64,000 bases of DNA from Rhynchopus sp. YZ270_cl-10. Lineage: Eukaryota; Euglenozoa; Diplonemea; Diplonemida; Diplonemidae. A program made the translations under genes and the position numbers. The stretch lies in assembly GCA_964035575.1 (NCBI GenBank), contig OZ037855.1, positions 1 through 64,000 on the forward strand. Direction: 5' to 3'. Below are positions 29,181 through 41,800 of this stretch, piece after piece (position 1 is the first letter of the stretch; each line of letters opens with the position of its first letter). The notes below the pieces were generated by a model. That model did no database searches, was not told the origin of the DNA, and saw only the letters and a list, made by a program, of their open reading frames with translations.

Positions 29181-30804
29181 TACGAAGTGGGGAAGGGGGA
29201 AAGGGTTAAAAAAAGGTTTAAAAAAGAGGTATTCTAAAATTCTAGGGGGTGTGTGTTGTGGGGTGGGTGCTTGTGGTCTTCCGCAAACCCGTAAATTCCT
29301 GTGGGGGGTGGTGTGATGATGTGTGTGGAAAACAATCAGGAATTTCGAATCAAACGCGACAGATTTATCACCAACGTCGGAAAGTGTGATGTGCTACCAA
29401 AGACAGCTAAGAGACAACGTCATCCTGATGCAAGAGAGAAAGCCATCTCCCCTGTTTTTCCATGCACTTCTTAAAAAAATAGTTGCCTTTTTTTTTGGGT
29501 TCCTTCAACACGTTTTTTGTACGGCTTTTTGTTTATTTGAAAATGGTGATTGGAAAGTCAGAAAAGATAATATCGTTTTTTTGGTTCTTTTTTTTTGCCT
29601 TGAAAAACACGTAGAAAAACTGTACGCCTCCCCCTCCCCCCTTTCTCCCTCTTCCCGCACTTTTACATACCTGAAAAACAGAAAACGCAAAAAAAACACT
29701 TTTCATATTTCTCTTTGTCATACGTGAAAATCATAAATTTGCTTGAAATCGTCCTTCTGCTGTCACACAACAAAAAGAAGAGGCAAATTGGGGGGGATAT
29801 TAGTTGAACAAAAATGACTGTGCTCCTTACAAAAAAAATGGAAAAATACAAAGAAAGGGTTTATAAGATGAACCTCATAATAGGCCAAGCCTCGTGCTTA
29901 GTCACCTTCGACCGGAAGTCTTGGTTGGAAATAAAATTGAAGCATGCGCATTTCTTTGGGAACGTCGCGCAAAACCTTTGTTTCTTCCCCCCCCAAAAAA
30001 AAATATTATTCTGTTCTTTTGTATGAAGCAAAAAATGTTGTCCTTGAATCCCAACAAAATATATGACAGTCAACGAAGTCGTTTTCATGTTTTCAATATT
30101 ATTTTTTAACATGAAGATATGGTCTACAGGCCCTCTTACAAAAACACAAGAGAGAGAGAGAGGAGGGGTAGGATAGGGTGGACAAGTTTTTTACATTTTT
30201 GTTTGTAAAGTTCTGCTCATACTTTCGTGATGGTCTTTTCGAAAAGAGAACAAAAAAAAAGAAAATATTTTTATTTCTGTCTCTTCATAATAAAAAAGAA
30301 AACGTATGGTTGATAAAGTAAAACCAAATCTGTGTGTCGCAATGTACAGCAGCAAAAAGCAGCAAAAAAAAGGGGGGGGAAAGGAAAAAAAAAAGAGAGA
30401 CTTGAGGGAAAAAATAACATAAACAGTCCCGCATCCGTGCAAATCATTGCTGTAACCCTCAATTAAGAGGGGCACTTTTTTTTTTGTTTCTTTTTCCGTC
30501 ATATTCAATCTGGGGTTTTCTTGAAAACACCTCAAAACATCTCTCTCGCTGCCGCATCAATTGCTTTTTCACTCACATTTTTCAAAATCAAGATAAAAAT
30601 GAAAAAAACGACAAAAAATGGTGCGTATTTTAAAAGTCCTTCTCCCATCATTTGAGAACAAAAAACATCATGAAGCCAGTTCCTTCTATCCAGCCATGAC
30701 TAAAACTGTATTACTTTCTCACCATTTTTTCTTGAGGTTCGACTCCAAAACAGGAAAACAAAAAAAACAAAAAGCCGTAAAAAAACGAAAAAAGGACGAA
30801 ACAT
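29181..30804. other. AT-rich spacer
   Basis: No gene is supported. It includes one of the best copies of the dispersed motif (29847-29909), an (AG)n run near 30147-30162, and strings pairing A-runs with G- or C-runs. It ends at the target-site duplication TTTGTA of the transposon to its right. Confidence 0.55.
29847..29909 (+). repeat. Dispersed motif, copy A
   Basis: The order is A-rich lead, GTTTATAAGATGAACCT, AAGCCTCGTG, CTTAGTCACCTT. The same order occurs at 37610-37661 and 61818-61873. Function unknown. Confidence 0.7.
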
Positions 30805-30810
30805 TTTGTA

Positions 30811-30950
30811 CACGGTATGGTGGCGATCGTCGGTCGATTGCGGGCGATCGCCGTCGATGAGAGAAAAAATGACGATCGTCAAAAAAAAAGAGCGATCGCT
30901 GGCGATCGCCAGCGATCGCCAGCTATTGCCAGCTATTGCCAGCTAAGTTA
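30811..30950 (+). repeat. Left terminal inverted repeat with CGATCG array
   Basis: The 42-bp near-perfect terminal repeat is followed by further GCGATCGCC-type units and then three degenerate GCCAGCTA(T/A) units. CGATCG hexamers are candidate transposase-binding sites. Confidence 0.9.
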
Positions 30951-31131
30951 TGGTGTTTTGTGCCCCTCCCCTCGGACCCCCCCTCCCCATTGTGAAATAC
31001 AATACAAACCAACAGGGTAGCAAAAATAAAAACAAAAACAAACAAACAAACTTTCAAATCTCCCTCCCCATTCCATCCCTGTCACCACATCCAACCAACA
31101 GTATTAACACTTGTAATAGTAAAAAATCAGA

Positions 31132-33831
31132 ATGCGGTTCATCGACCTCCTGATGATATTGTTGACCATGTACTGCATCATGGGCAGCGTGGATGCGAGG
31201 GGTGATGAAGGCACAGATCTCACCGCCGGGAAGAGAAAGAAGGGGGAACAGGGCGGGAGGGCAGCGACAAAACGCACCAAGTACGACCCTCGTGCGACGA
31301 AAGATGACGAGGAAGATGAAGATGACGAGGAAGAAGATGATGATGATGATGATGATGATGAAGAACAAGAACAAGAACAAAAACCTTCGGCACAGATGCT
31401 GGCAAAGATAGCAAGCGTCGAAAAAGTGCTAAAGAAAGAAACGCACAACCGCGACGGCTTGGTTAAGCTTGCCATTGAAGTGGGTGTCCTGAAGAAAAAG
31501 GAGAAGCCCCCTGTCATGGCTGTCCTCCTCAGGAAGTGTGCGGTGCACAGGATACAGAACCCACCCCCGTTCACCCCTAAGGACAAGCTGACAGCATCGG
31601 AGAAATCCGACACCAACAAGTCTCTTGTGGCACAGGTGGCTGGGGCGGCGAAGCAAAAGTTGTTGCCTGCTGTTCCGCTAAAAGCATGCTACACTGACCT
31701 GGACCCCAGAAGCGAGCAGGGCTTGGCCATCATGACAAAAGCGAACGCCATGAAGAACGGGTACAAACTCTCCACTCACGCTTCAAAGTTCGATGGAGAA
31801 CAAGAGCTTCCGGTGTGTACGCATTGCAAATGGGCCTGGTCGCGTGATGTGAAGGTTTACGACATTACCGCTGTCCACTGGAAGAGTCAGAATCACCGCG
31901 AAAAAGTGAAGAACGCAGCAGGGAACACACCTTCAACATCGGAACCTGTAGCATCATCGGCGGACATCACAGAACTTGCTGTTGAACTGACTGCCATGTT
32001 GGGAATCCCTTTTCGTGCGGCATCATTGCTACTGAAAGGACTCGCTGGTCGGACCATCCCTGCACACGGAATAGACATTCAGCGCGGGTGGCGCGAACAT
32101 GGGAATGTCATCTACGGAGCACACGTTGACGAGATAAAGAAGAATTTGGGGAATCAAAAGATCAGCCTGGTGCATGACGGTGGGTCTTCCCTCCAGGGGC
32201 ACACCGTCGCAGTCTTCATCGCGCAAACGAGGGAGAGGTCCTACTGCCTCCCACTGCAGTATTCGGACACCCCATACACCGGAGAGACGCTGAAGAAGGC
32301 ACTCGAAGCGTGTCTCGGGGAGGTGGGAATGACCCTTTCGGACGTGCGACTCATCAGAAGCGATAGAGGGGGGGCCTCTGGTGGAGTATCCCGAGAGCTG
32401 AGTGTATTACTGAACGTTCCGTATATCAGCTGCACGAGCCACCTTCTACACAACGTGTGCTCCGATGTCCGGACTACGCTGAAAGCCGATTCTGATTTGG
32501 TGTACGAAATATTGCATCTAAGCAACTTTGTGTTCCACGACGCAAAACAGCAGAAAAGATGGCGTGCGTTTCAGAAGCAGTTTCAGAAGGGCTCTGCTGT
32601 GGCTGAGTTAGAGACTTTGTACAAAAAGATGACTGCGCGCAAAAAGTCGGCATCCAAATTAGAAATGTCTCAGATGCTTCCACATTTGATTGCAATGGCG
32701 AAGGAGAAGGTGACGGAGGAGGATTGTGAGTCAGTGAGCAAAGTCACAACGTTTGAGGAGCTGCATTCGGTGGTTGGGACTATCCTGTCGCACGACGAAA
32801 ACTCGAGAGAAGCGGTAGCAGAAGCCGTTCGGGCACCGCGTGTCTTCGACACGCGCTTTATCAGCTTCTTGGACGCGGCACAGCACTTGGAGCAGCGTGT
32901 GAGGCCCCTCTTCCTCTTCCTGTCGCAAGAGGTTCAGAAAAAAACCGCCTCTAAATCGATCGTGAAGCTTGCGCAGATCCTCAGAGAACGAGGGTTCGAA
33001 GAAGTGCAAGAGGCATTGTCGGAATTTGTGGAGGCCACAACCCCCATGCGCGAAGTCCTACAGCGTTATGCCAACGCACAAGCGCCAGGCTGCGGAGCCG
33101 TTCGAGTATGGAGTGACTTGGAAAATCTGTTGGAAGACCTGAAGAAATTGTCTGAGAGGCCTGGTCGAGTAGGAAGCATTTGCAAAATCATGTGGGAAGG
33201 TCTGAACAAGCGTTGGAGGGACAAGCTCGAACCCGGATACTTCTACTATCTGGCATTGAGGCAGCTGACCCCCGCAGGATTCGAAACAGGAAACATAACC
33301 AAATCGCTGATGTCAAATGCCGACCTCCGCATGGCGTTCGGCTGGACCGAAGAGGACGTGTCGGACGAGGCATTCAGTCTGTTTTCTCTGCAAGCGGGCG
33401 ACTTCATGGGGGATTCGGATATTGACTTTTGGGAGAACATCATGAAGAAAGAAGAGGGGTGCAGCTTTCTGGCAGAGGGGGTGCTGGATGCTTTGAGCAC
33501 AGCGCCATCGTGCACAAGCCCCGACAGCGCGATGTCAGTTGTGCACCATATGTTGCCTGCCGGGCGTGGGGCAGTGTCTCTGCAGACACATGGGTTCCTG
33601 TCCCTTTTGGGGATTAATCAAGACGTGGCACGTATGTAGTTGGACTGTTTTTCAAAAAATTATGAAAAAATTCTTTCAGGTAAGTGCAATTGCGAGCTGA
33701 GGCATGGGTTTCCCCATGTTGAAGAAGATGATACCGAGTTCGTTGATGTGGACAGCCCCACGCCAGAGAAGCTGCACATCCCGACGATGCAGCAGGCGAT
33801 CCAGGCGATGGCAGCAGCAGCGAACGCTTGA
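31132..33831 (+). CDS. hAT-like transposase (two exons)
   Basis: Exon 1 runs from 31132 (or, more plausibly, from Met at 31180, as the first residues are hydrophobic) to 33631. A 48-bp intron (GTATGT...TTTCAG, 33632-33679) joins exon 2 at 33680-33831; from 31132 the spliced product is 883 residues. Visible in order: basic NLS-like and long acidic Asp/Glu tract; a BED-like finger (CTHCKWAW...HWKSQNH); a catalytic-core start SLVHDGGSS; a second Asp block LIRSDRGG; the CTSHLLHN Cys-His motif typical of hAT; a VFDTRFISF block; and a C-terminal region like the hAT dimerisation part. Assignment to hAT rests on motif order. The intron donor has the same GTATG start as host genes. Confidence 0.85.
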
Positions 33832-34165
33832 TGAACAATTAGCATTAAAAAAAAAACACCCCCCGCCACCAAATCTAATCACCCCTCTCCATGTTTCCCC
33901 ACTAGCGCGTGTCTGCCAATATAATGTTGCTGACATGCGCATTTGTGCCTTTCTCGTGTGATGTCACTACCCCCAACTTCCCCAACTAGTGTTCCCCCAC
34001 GGCGAGATGGATCAACGCAACCTGCATTTGCCTACAAAGGGCGTTCCAGGCTGTACCAAAAATGCCACAACACTTGACACCCCTCACCCTCCAACCCTTC
34101 TCCCGTTCAGAAGCCCGATCAAAGTAAACAAAATAGCCCCCTTCCGCCCCCGTTTTCCTCTTATC

Positions 34166-34320
34166 ATGCATGGCGATCGCTGTCGATCGCTGTCGATCGC
34201 TGGCGATCGCTGGCGATCGCCACTTTTTTTTTGGCGATCGCTATTTTTTTTTGGCGATCAATGACGATCGCAAACTATGGCGATCGCCCGTAATCGACCG
34301 ACGATCGCCACCATACCGTG
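34166..34320 (-). repeat. Right terminal inverted repeat with CGATCG array
   Basis: The mirror image of the left end for 42 bp (one mismatch), then its own arrangement of nine CGATCG hexamers, separated by two T-runs. Beyond the outer 42 bp the two ends share the motif but not the exact order. Confidence 0.9.
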
Positions 34321-34326
34321 TTTGTA

Positions 34327-34523
34327 GGGGGGGTTTTTTTTTGAACTATTTTTCCCCCCCTTCCCCCCCCGAATTCATTCTAACAAAAGAACTGTTTGTC
34401 CCCCAGATCACGAAGAGAAGAGTAGATAAGAGACAAAAAGGGAGGGGAAAAGCGGGTACACTTTTTGTTTTTCAACTTATTTTTTTTTTCTTCTTCGTTT
34501 CTAAGTAGCTAGAATCAACTACT

Positions 34524-34559
<36 letters not shown>

Positions 34560-36533
34560 AAAAATAGATTTTTAAAAAAATGCCACAAAAACGGCATTAA
34601 AAAGACATTGAGAAAAATGCAATATAACGCCACTGCATCAAAAAAAGATCACCTACAAAAATAAGAAAACGAAATCTGAGAGATGTATCATGTGCACATC
34701 GATCAAAAAAAAACTACGTTGGGACGGAAAATGTCTCATGTTTATCAAGCATTCTAATCAAGTGAACAGAACGCAAGAAATACTTTATTTTATTTTTTTT
34801 GCTCGGACAGCGAATACAGGGGAGTTGGAAAGGGGGTAGAAAACGATGTGGAAGAGGTGTGGAGGTGGACACCAAAGAAAACAAAAGGGGAATCGCTTTT
34901 TTGTTCAAAAAAAAGAGGAAGAAGAAAAGTAAGATAAACGAAGCCTCGTTCGTCACCTTACCAAAGGATACGATGCTACGTCTCACATAGAGACAGGCAA
35001 TAAAATAAACTGGCAGGGGTGGGGGGGAATTTCATGGGTTTTTTTATGGAGTGGAGTCGGAGGACGTGGTGACATTGTAATCAGGGGGGTTCGGTTCGAA
35101 TGGGGTTTTCAATAAAAATTATGAAGTTTTTGTTGGTCGGGAGATAAGGAAGAAAAAGACAGCATGAGTGGGTAGCACCATGTACTAACAATAAAAAGAG
35201 CTGGGTGGGGATACTCCGGGGTCTGGGATTCTAAAACATCCTTTATTTTGTTTTGTTTTGTTGAGAAAATACAGCTAGATAAGGGACAGCGCGTGGTACG
35301 CAAAAAATAAGAGATCATACAGGGCGTGGGAAGGTAGATGATGGCAACAAGCACGTCCGGAGCGACAAACGAAACCCTCCCTTTCTTTTTTTTCCTTGTT
35401 TTCGTATTTTCTTACCAGGTCCACAAGTCAGTATTCTATTTTGCCCTTTTTTGACTTGAAATAAACAAACCATGCATACGAAGTCACTTTTTGTCAAATC
35501 GAACGCACTTTTTTTTTTGAAATAAAAATAAACACACAAAAAAACGGGAAAGACAGTACTAGGAACGGAAGTGTACGGGGAAGCCCACCAGGGAATTGTG
35601 GGGAAAAAAAAACACCAAAAATGTACTTGATTTGAAATGGAAGGAAACACAGGGTTACATTTCAATAAATGAGGGGAACGGGAGGGAATAGGTTTTTGTG
35701 CCAAAAGGGGGGAAGCGAAAAGTTGAGGTGAATACGTCTCTTTTGCATAGTCACCTAAAAATAATAATAAACAATAAATCCTGGGAGACTGTGTGACACG
35801 AAAAACACACACACAGCTCGCAGCTCACACACCTCGTATGTCTGACAAAATTCTACTACTCTAATGTTGGTTGTATTGGTTCCCCCACCCCCACCCCACA
35901 CCCACTACCCCGTACTGGGAACCCCTCTCCTACCCTTGAAAACGGTGAATTTACTTTTTAAAAATTGAAGAGAAAAAAAAGAAAGGGGAAATGATAATCT
36001 GTTGGTTGTAGTGCCGCTGCCAGATAGTCTTCACCATTTTTATTTTTTTTGATGATGTGACTCTCTCTCTCTCTCTCTCTATGGCAAAACGCATCTTTTA
36101 AAGTGCCTTGGAATTACAAATAAGATTTCACACAGGTCATTTGGTTTGAGTATGCAAAACACACATTAACACGATATTTTTTTTTCAATGTTTTTTTGAA
36201 AAGATAAAATCTCACAGTGGTTACACAGACTGTCTTTTCAAAAAGAAAACAACAAAGAAACAACCCCTTCTTTTCGCGCCTCAGCCAACGATAGCATTTT
36301 TCAATCTTCTTCTGCTGGCAAAAAAAAGCTCCCTTTTGACAACAGACACAATGCTTCAAGGAAAAAGGCCCGCAAAAAAAGTGGTTATCAGGAAAACGGG
36401 GGAAATAAGAAGGGAGAACGAGAAGAGAAAAAAGGGGGGGTGTGGGTTCACCACACAAGACCCACGATACTATCCCTTTCCTCTTGTCTCAGCCAGCGCC
36501 TCGGGCCCCCAAAACAGAAAAATAAAAAGGAAC

Positions 36534-36570
<37 letters not shown>

Positions 36571-38815
36571 AAGAGAGAGGGAGAATAAACTTTGCGTGTA
36601 TGTGTGACGTCTTTCGTAATGTTGTTAGATTATTTTTTTTTCTAATTTTTTGGTTTTTTTGTAAATTTTGATGTGGTTGGTGATGTGGATAAACTCCACT
36701 ATTGTGTGATAATCTGTTGGTTAGTGTCTGTCCTAGGTTGACAGTTTTCACGATTTTCAATGTTGCGAAGTGAGAAATTAAGAAGGCTTTTTTAATGGGG
36801 GAATTTGAAAACGAGAACGGCACCTTTTATTTATGTTTATTGAAAAGTTTGTCATTGCTTTGCGTATGAGATCTTTGTTTGCTCTCTGGTTTTTGACAAC
36901 TTTTGTTTCTAAAAAAAAATCGAGACCTGGTTCTCTTCGTTGTGAGGGACTTCTATCAACGTTCTACGCAAACAAACAAATAAAAAGGGTCAAGAGGCAA
37001 GTACCCCTTTATTGTCTTTTGTTGGAAAACTTTATTGTGACGGGTGCAGACAAAGAATGTACTCCACTTGTGCTGTGATTGTGACACCTTCAGAACAGAC
37101 CAAGGGTAAAAAAGAGAGGAAAATGGTATATTTTATGAACGCAAAAAAATAAAAAATCGTTTACTGTGAAGAGAATGAATAAAAACAAAACAAGAAAGAG
37201 CTTTTTTGGGGTAACGATGATACCAAAAAGCCTTTTCTCATTTCGCTTCACCTCAAAACTCAATAATTTTCATACACTTTCCATTTTCTGAACGGAAAGT
37301 CTGAGAGGGAACATAAACAAAAACAACTCACACGCTGCCTGCACTCTGAGAGTGGGTAGGGCGGAAATTCACATTTTGTTGAAAAAATAAGGCAGAAGAA
37401 GACAAAGAAAAAGCTTGGTAATGGTTACACAAACAGTAGCTAAAGCCTTTTTTTATTCTCAAACAGTGCAGTATTTTGGGAAGGGTGGGTGTGGGTGGTG
37501 GAACACCAACCAAAGTGTCCAACAGCAGTGAAATGCGTTGCTAAGCACTCAAACAACAATGCTTTAATATACCAGACTAGCCTGGTCCAAATATGCCAGA
37601 AACAACGACAACAAATACAAAAAGGTTTTGTAATATGAACCAAGCCTCTCGTGCTTAGTCATAAACGGGAAAAAAAAATGTCAAAAAAGGACACAATATG
37701 CGGTGCCCTTTATTGTAGGAAGAGAAAGGGGGAGAGAGAGAAAACATATAGGAGAAAAGGATACCCAGTGTGGGTGTGTCACAGATGTACCCAATCCTAA
37801 CTAAAAAAAAAATGGAAGAAAAAAAAAAGGACCCTTCTCTTTTTTGTATTTGTGAATGGTAACTGAAGGTTTGTGAAAAAAAGATGCAAAACTCAATTCG
37901 CATTACTCGTTGCTTTTTTTTCTTTTTTTGAAAAATACAAGTTGTGCGCTCCCCTCTCGTATTCCTCAGTCGCTCACCAGGAAAGTTTTTGATCCAACTA
38001 CATTATGGGTAGAGCCCTACAAATGCAAAGGGAACAGGTTGGCAGAAGGAATGGGTAGGATAGGGAAATACAAAATAAAATACGAAAATGTGCCGCGTGT
38101 CAATGAGATAAAAGCACAATGTTCTTTGGAACCCTTTCTCATTGGTTTTTTACATTTTTTTTTTTGTTTCTAATAATTGCCTTTTTTTTTTTTTGATCGA
38201 AAACACCAGAAAAACAGCAATACATTTGGGGCAGAGGGGAGTTGTTGGCAACAAAACCTAGGGGGGTTCATGACTTTTTTTTTGGGAGGGGGGGAAGGGA
38301 GAAAACAACTTCACCACGTTTTGAATGGGGGGAGGGGGGAATACACTCACAAGAATGAAATGAACTGATGGGGAGGGGGGTATTTTTGGAGAACACAAAA
38401 AAACTTTTCTTTTGCAAACCCGGGGGGGGAAAGCCATCTGTTTTGTTTCGCGCAAAAAAAAAACTTTGAGTTCGAGGGTCTGATCTTGTGCTGTCAAATA
38501 ATAATCGATAATGAATAACAGTACGCAATAAAAACCCCCTTTTGGAATTGCCTCGGGCCTTGACGTTTGCATTTGGTCTAGCTTGCGTATAGGCGGGGCG
38601 ACACTCCCATTTATCTTTTATTTGTACCAAACAAAAACAAAAACAAAATGGCAAAAAAAAAAAAAAAAAAAATGCGACTCGTTCTTTGAAAATTGCAACG
38701 TGAGCACCAAAAATACCTCCTTTTTTCCTCTTCACAAACACATCGTTTCATTTTCCCCTCATTTATTCCACAAAATCCCCCAGAGAGGAAACCTATAAAT
38801 ATTTGTTTACTTTTA
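34327..38815. other. Long gene-free AT-rich region
   Basis: I see no supportable gene in 4.5 kb. Open frames here are rich in Lys/Phe or Pro and follow base composition. The region contains copies of the dispersed motif (34929-34960 weak, 35733-35757 weak, 37610-37661 good), a (CT)n run at 36061-36080, homopolymer A or T tracts of about 30 bases (34526-34557, 36538-36570), and G-run clusters at about 38283-38340. GATAATCTGTTGGTT occurs twice, near 35994 and 36710. Confidence 0.6.
37610..37661 (+). repeat. Dispersed motif, copy B
   Basis: ACAAATACAAAAAGG, then TTTTGTAATATGAACC, AAGCCTCTCGTG and CTTAGTC. It matches copy A (29847) and copy C (61818) over about 45 bp with small indels. Confidence 0.7.
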
Positions 38816-41800
38816 TCAAACAGGCAGTCTGTTGTAGCTGTTTGCCTCAGAAGTTGCCCTGGGCACGTAGGTGTAGGACTGTGTTTGCAGTCTTCCTAGT
38901 GGACCTAATGGATCGTCAGAGATGGGACTTGCGGTTTTGACATAGCTTTCAATACCACCTCCTCTGCCTGCGTTCTGCGAAGGTGCCGGGGGCGGCCTCA
39001 TCGAGTTGTTGATGGACCCCACCAAGGGGTGGAAGGGATCGTCCTGTGGTGGGAACGGCTCGCCGTACGACTCGACCGACCTTGCTGCAGGCGACTTTCT
39101 CCCACCATCACTCCAGTACCCAGTACCTTCGTCGCCGCGAACACTTCCTTCGTTACGGAGGCTGATGTCGCGGTCGGAGTGAGAAGGAGACGCTGGGGAT
39201 GGCGGCGGTGGGTCCTTCTTCTGCGTGAGTTTGTAGGCGAGGAAGGCGAGGAGGAGGAGGAAGATCGCGAGGACCAGCCAGTACCACCAATCGGCGAACG
39301 AAGTGCCGTCGTCGGAGTCTGGTACGGGGGTGGGTTCGCCTGCTGCGGCAGAGACCGTGCAAAGGTTGCCTTCGAAGGAGCAGAGCTCCTGTTCATTGCA
39401 TGTCGAGGAGTGGGACAGCGCAGGGCACTTCGTGGCGTCCTTGTCGAGGCTGGTGACACCGCTGTTCTGGCATGCGTTGTTCGCAGTGCAGGTGCGCAGC
39501 ATAGCGAGGTATTGGCTGCGGAGTGCATCGTCGGGGATGACAACACGCATGGTGCCAATACCAGCACCGTCGCTGGTTGCGATGACCTTGTCTTTGGTGG
39601 TGTTGAGCATCGCTGCAATGCGGTCAGAGAGGTCGACCTCGTCAGTGTTGGTGCTCTTCACGTGGATATCGATGGAGGACACGCTGGGCGGGCAGATCGT
39701 GTCTGACATGACGGCGGCACGTGATGCGTAGCCGATGCATTCGCACTTCCAGTCGCCTGTTGTAAGCGGGTCAGGGTCGACGCAACGCTGTGCACCGCGT
39801 ACGTTGTCCCGCAGGCATGTGTTGCCCAAGCCTTGGTCGGCGCAAGTGGAGCAGACGACCTCGCATTCATCGAGCGTGGGGGGCAGGCAGCAGACAGCGT
39901 CGTCGCCGTCGGTGCAGGAACCGTCGCTGTCGCAGCAGCAAGCCTGTGGTTGAGGGGAGGGTGAGGGTTTGAGTGAAATATTCAAATAAATTCATCAAAA
40001 TAGGCCATACCGAATCAGTAGGCTTCTGGCATGTGACGCCCGACTCACAGCCGTAGAAGTTGCTTGCGCCGCACACTCTTGCGGCTGCGGACGTGGAGGA
40101 GTGGCACTTCGGGTAGTCCACACAGGCGATGGCGTCGTCGCCGTCGTCGCAGGAGCCGTCCTGGTCTGCACAGCAGGGCGTGCGCCCACGCTCACAGGTC
40201 ACGATCAGGGGGCACCCGTACTGCCCGTTGCCTTCGCACACAATCGACTGCGTGGACGGCCCCGTCACACACTTGTTCGGGTAGCCGTTCCCCTCAGGGT
40301 ACACAACAAGCGCCTTCGGGACAATGCCAACCTGGATCCACGTGTTGTTTGTGGTCACAATGTCGGTCTGGCCCTTCTTCTGCAGGTCGGCTGCGAGGTC
40401 GGCAGGGACACGCGCACTGCCGTCAGGGTTGTGTGAGGAGCGTGTGAGGTTGCCCGACAGGCGTGACGTGCCGTTGACGCCTGGGATGTACTTCACGTCC
40501 GAGATGGCGCCAACAGGCACACCCAGGGCAGAGGCCAGCGCAGCGCGTCCACCGTCGGCGTCGGTGGGGAGGCCTACAACATCGACAGCGACACGGTACG
40601 GTGTAGGGTTGCCCGTGACGCAGCAGGACGCAGGCTTGCAGCCGTCCGAGGGACACACACGTCCCTCAACAAGCTCGCGTGTGGGACACAAGGAGGCGTC
40701 GCCGTCACGTGCGCAGGTCCCGCAACACTGCTCTTGGGTACAGCCGGTCAACGCGCAAGTGATCTGCTCGGCAGATGTGCGCAGCGAGCACCCCGTGATG
40801 GAGAACGACTCGCAGGTGCGCTTCTTGCAGCAGGAGTCCAGGGAGCAGCTGTGGTGGAAGTGGTGGCGTGAGATGGTGTGCATGTGTTATTTGGAGAGAA
40901 AAGGGGGTGGCATCATACCCAGTCCACGCGGGGCACTCCATCAAAGCAGCGTTGTCTACCATGTCGAGGTTGAGGTCAGCACACTGCGTCGCGTAGCTGT
41001 CGCAGAAGGCACGCTTGTAGCCGCGGCACTCGCCTGCGAAACACTTGTCGTCGATTGTGAGGGCGTCGTTGTCATCGCACATAATCGTCCCCGTGCGCAC
41101 CACCTGGTCGCAGGTGCCTGTGGAGGCCCTGCACCCACTGTTGGTGTAGCACGGCGAGAAGGGGCACACCACCCCTGAGCACTTCGACACTCCTCTGCAG
41201 CGTCCGCCCCTGCGAATTGTGTTTTTTAAAGATAATTCCCATATTTTACTATTAGTCTAAGGAAAACCCTTAGTAAAATACATGTACAGGCAAAAACCCA
41301 GGTAAAAATCACTTTGTCTCAAAAATTTTATTTTTGTACTGCCAGTCTTCCACTTTTTTTGTCGCTCGCGCGCGCATTTTTTTTTTTTCAAAGAAAACTC
41401 AGGACGGAGTGTGTAAAAATACATTCAAAACAAAATAGCATACATGCAAATATCGTCCTTGGTAGTATCGTCCAGGTCGTCGCAACGTGTGCGGTCGGGC
41501 TTGGTTGGGCTACTGCAGCCGCCAGTGAGGACGTCGCACTCACCGAGGAAGTGGCACTGGTCTGGGGCCGGGCACGTCTGGGAGGCGCACTTGTCGACAC
41601 CGACGCACTTCCCTGCAAGGCATTTATCTCCTGAGGACTTGACGTTGCCGTCATTGCAGACTGTACCGTCAGGGCGCGTAACTTCGCTGCACTGATCGTT
41701 GACACATGTCGCACGCATGCACGGGTTTGGGGAGGTGCACTCGTTCGCACCGCAGCGCACGAAGCCGATGCACACGCCTGCGGCGCACCTGTCGTCCTGT

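Larger units (their letters stand above)
30811..34320 (+). mobile_element. TIR DNA transposon, hAT-like, 3,510 bp, whole
   Basis: The element starts CACGGTATGGTGGCGATCG and ends in its exact reverse complement. The first 42 bp of each end agree except one position. The hexamer TTTGTA flanks both sides (30805-30810 and 34321-34326) as target duplication. Inside each end lies an array of CGATCG palindromes, six on the left (to about 30920) and nine on the right (from about 34171). It carries one intact transposase gene in the plus orientation, opposite to all host genes. The transposase looks hAT-like, although a 6-bp rather than 8-bp duplication is unusual for that superfamily. High end identity and the open gene suggest a recent, possibly active copy. 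Confidence 0.95.

Noticed and set aside
35085-35110. tRNA-like GGTTCGAAT string
   Set aside because: No A-box, acceptor stem or anticodon arm can be built around it. I found no convincing tRNA or rRNA anywhere in the window.
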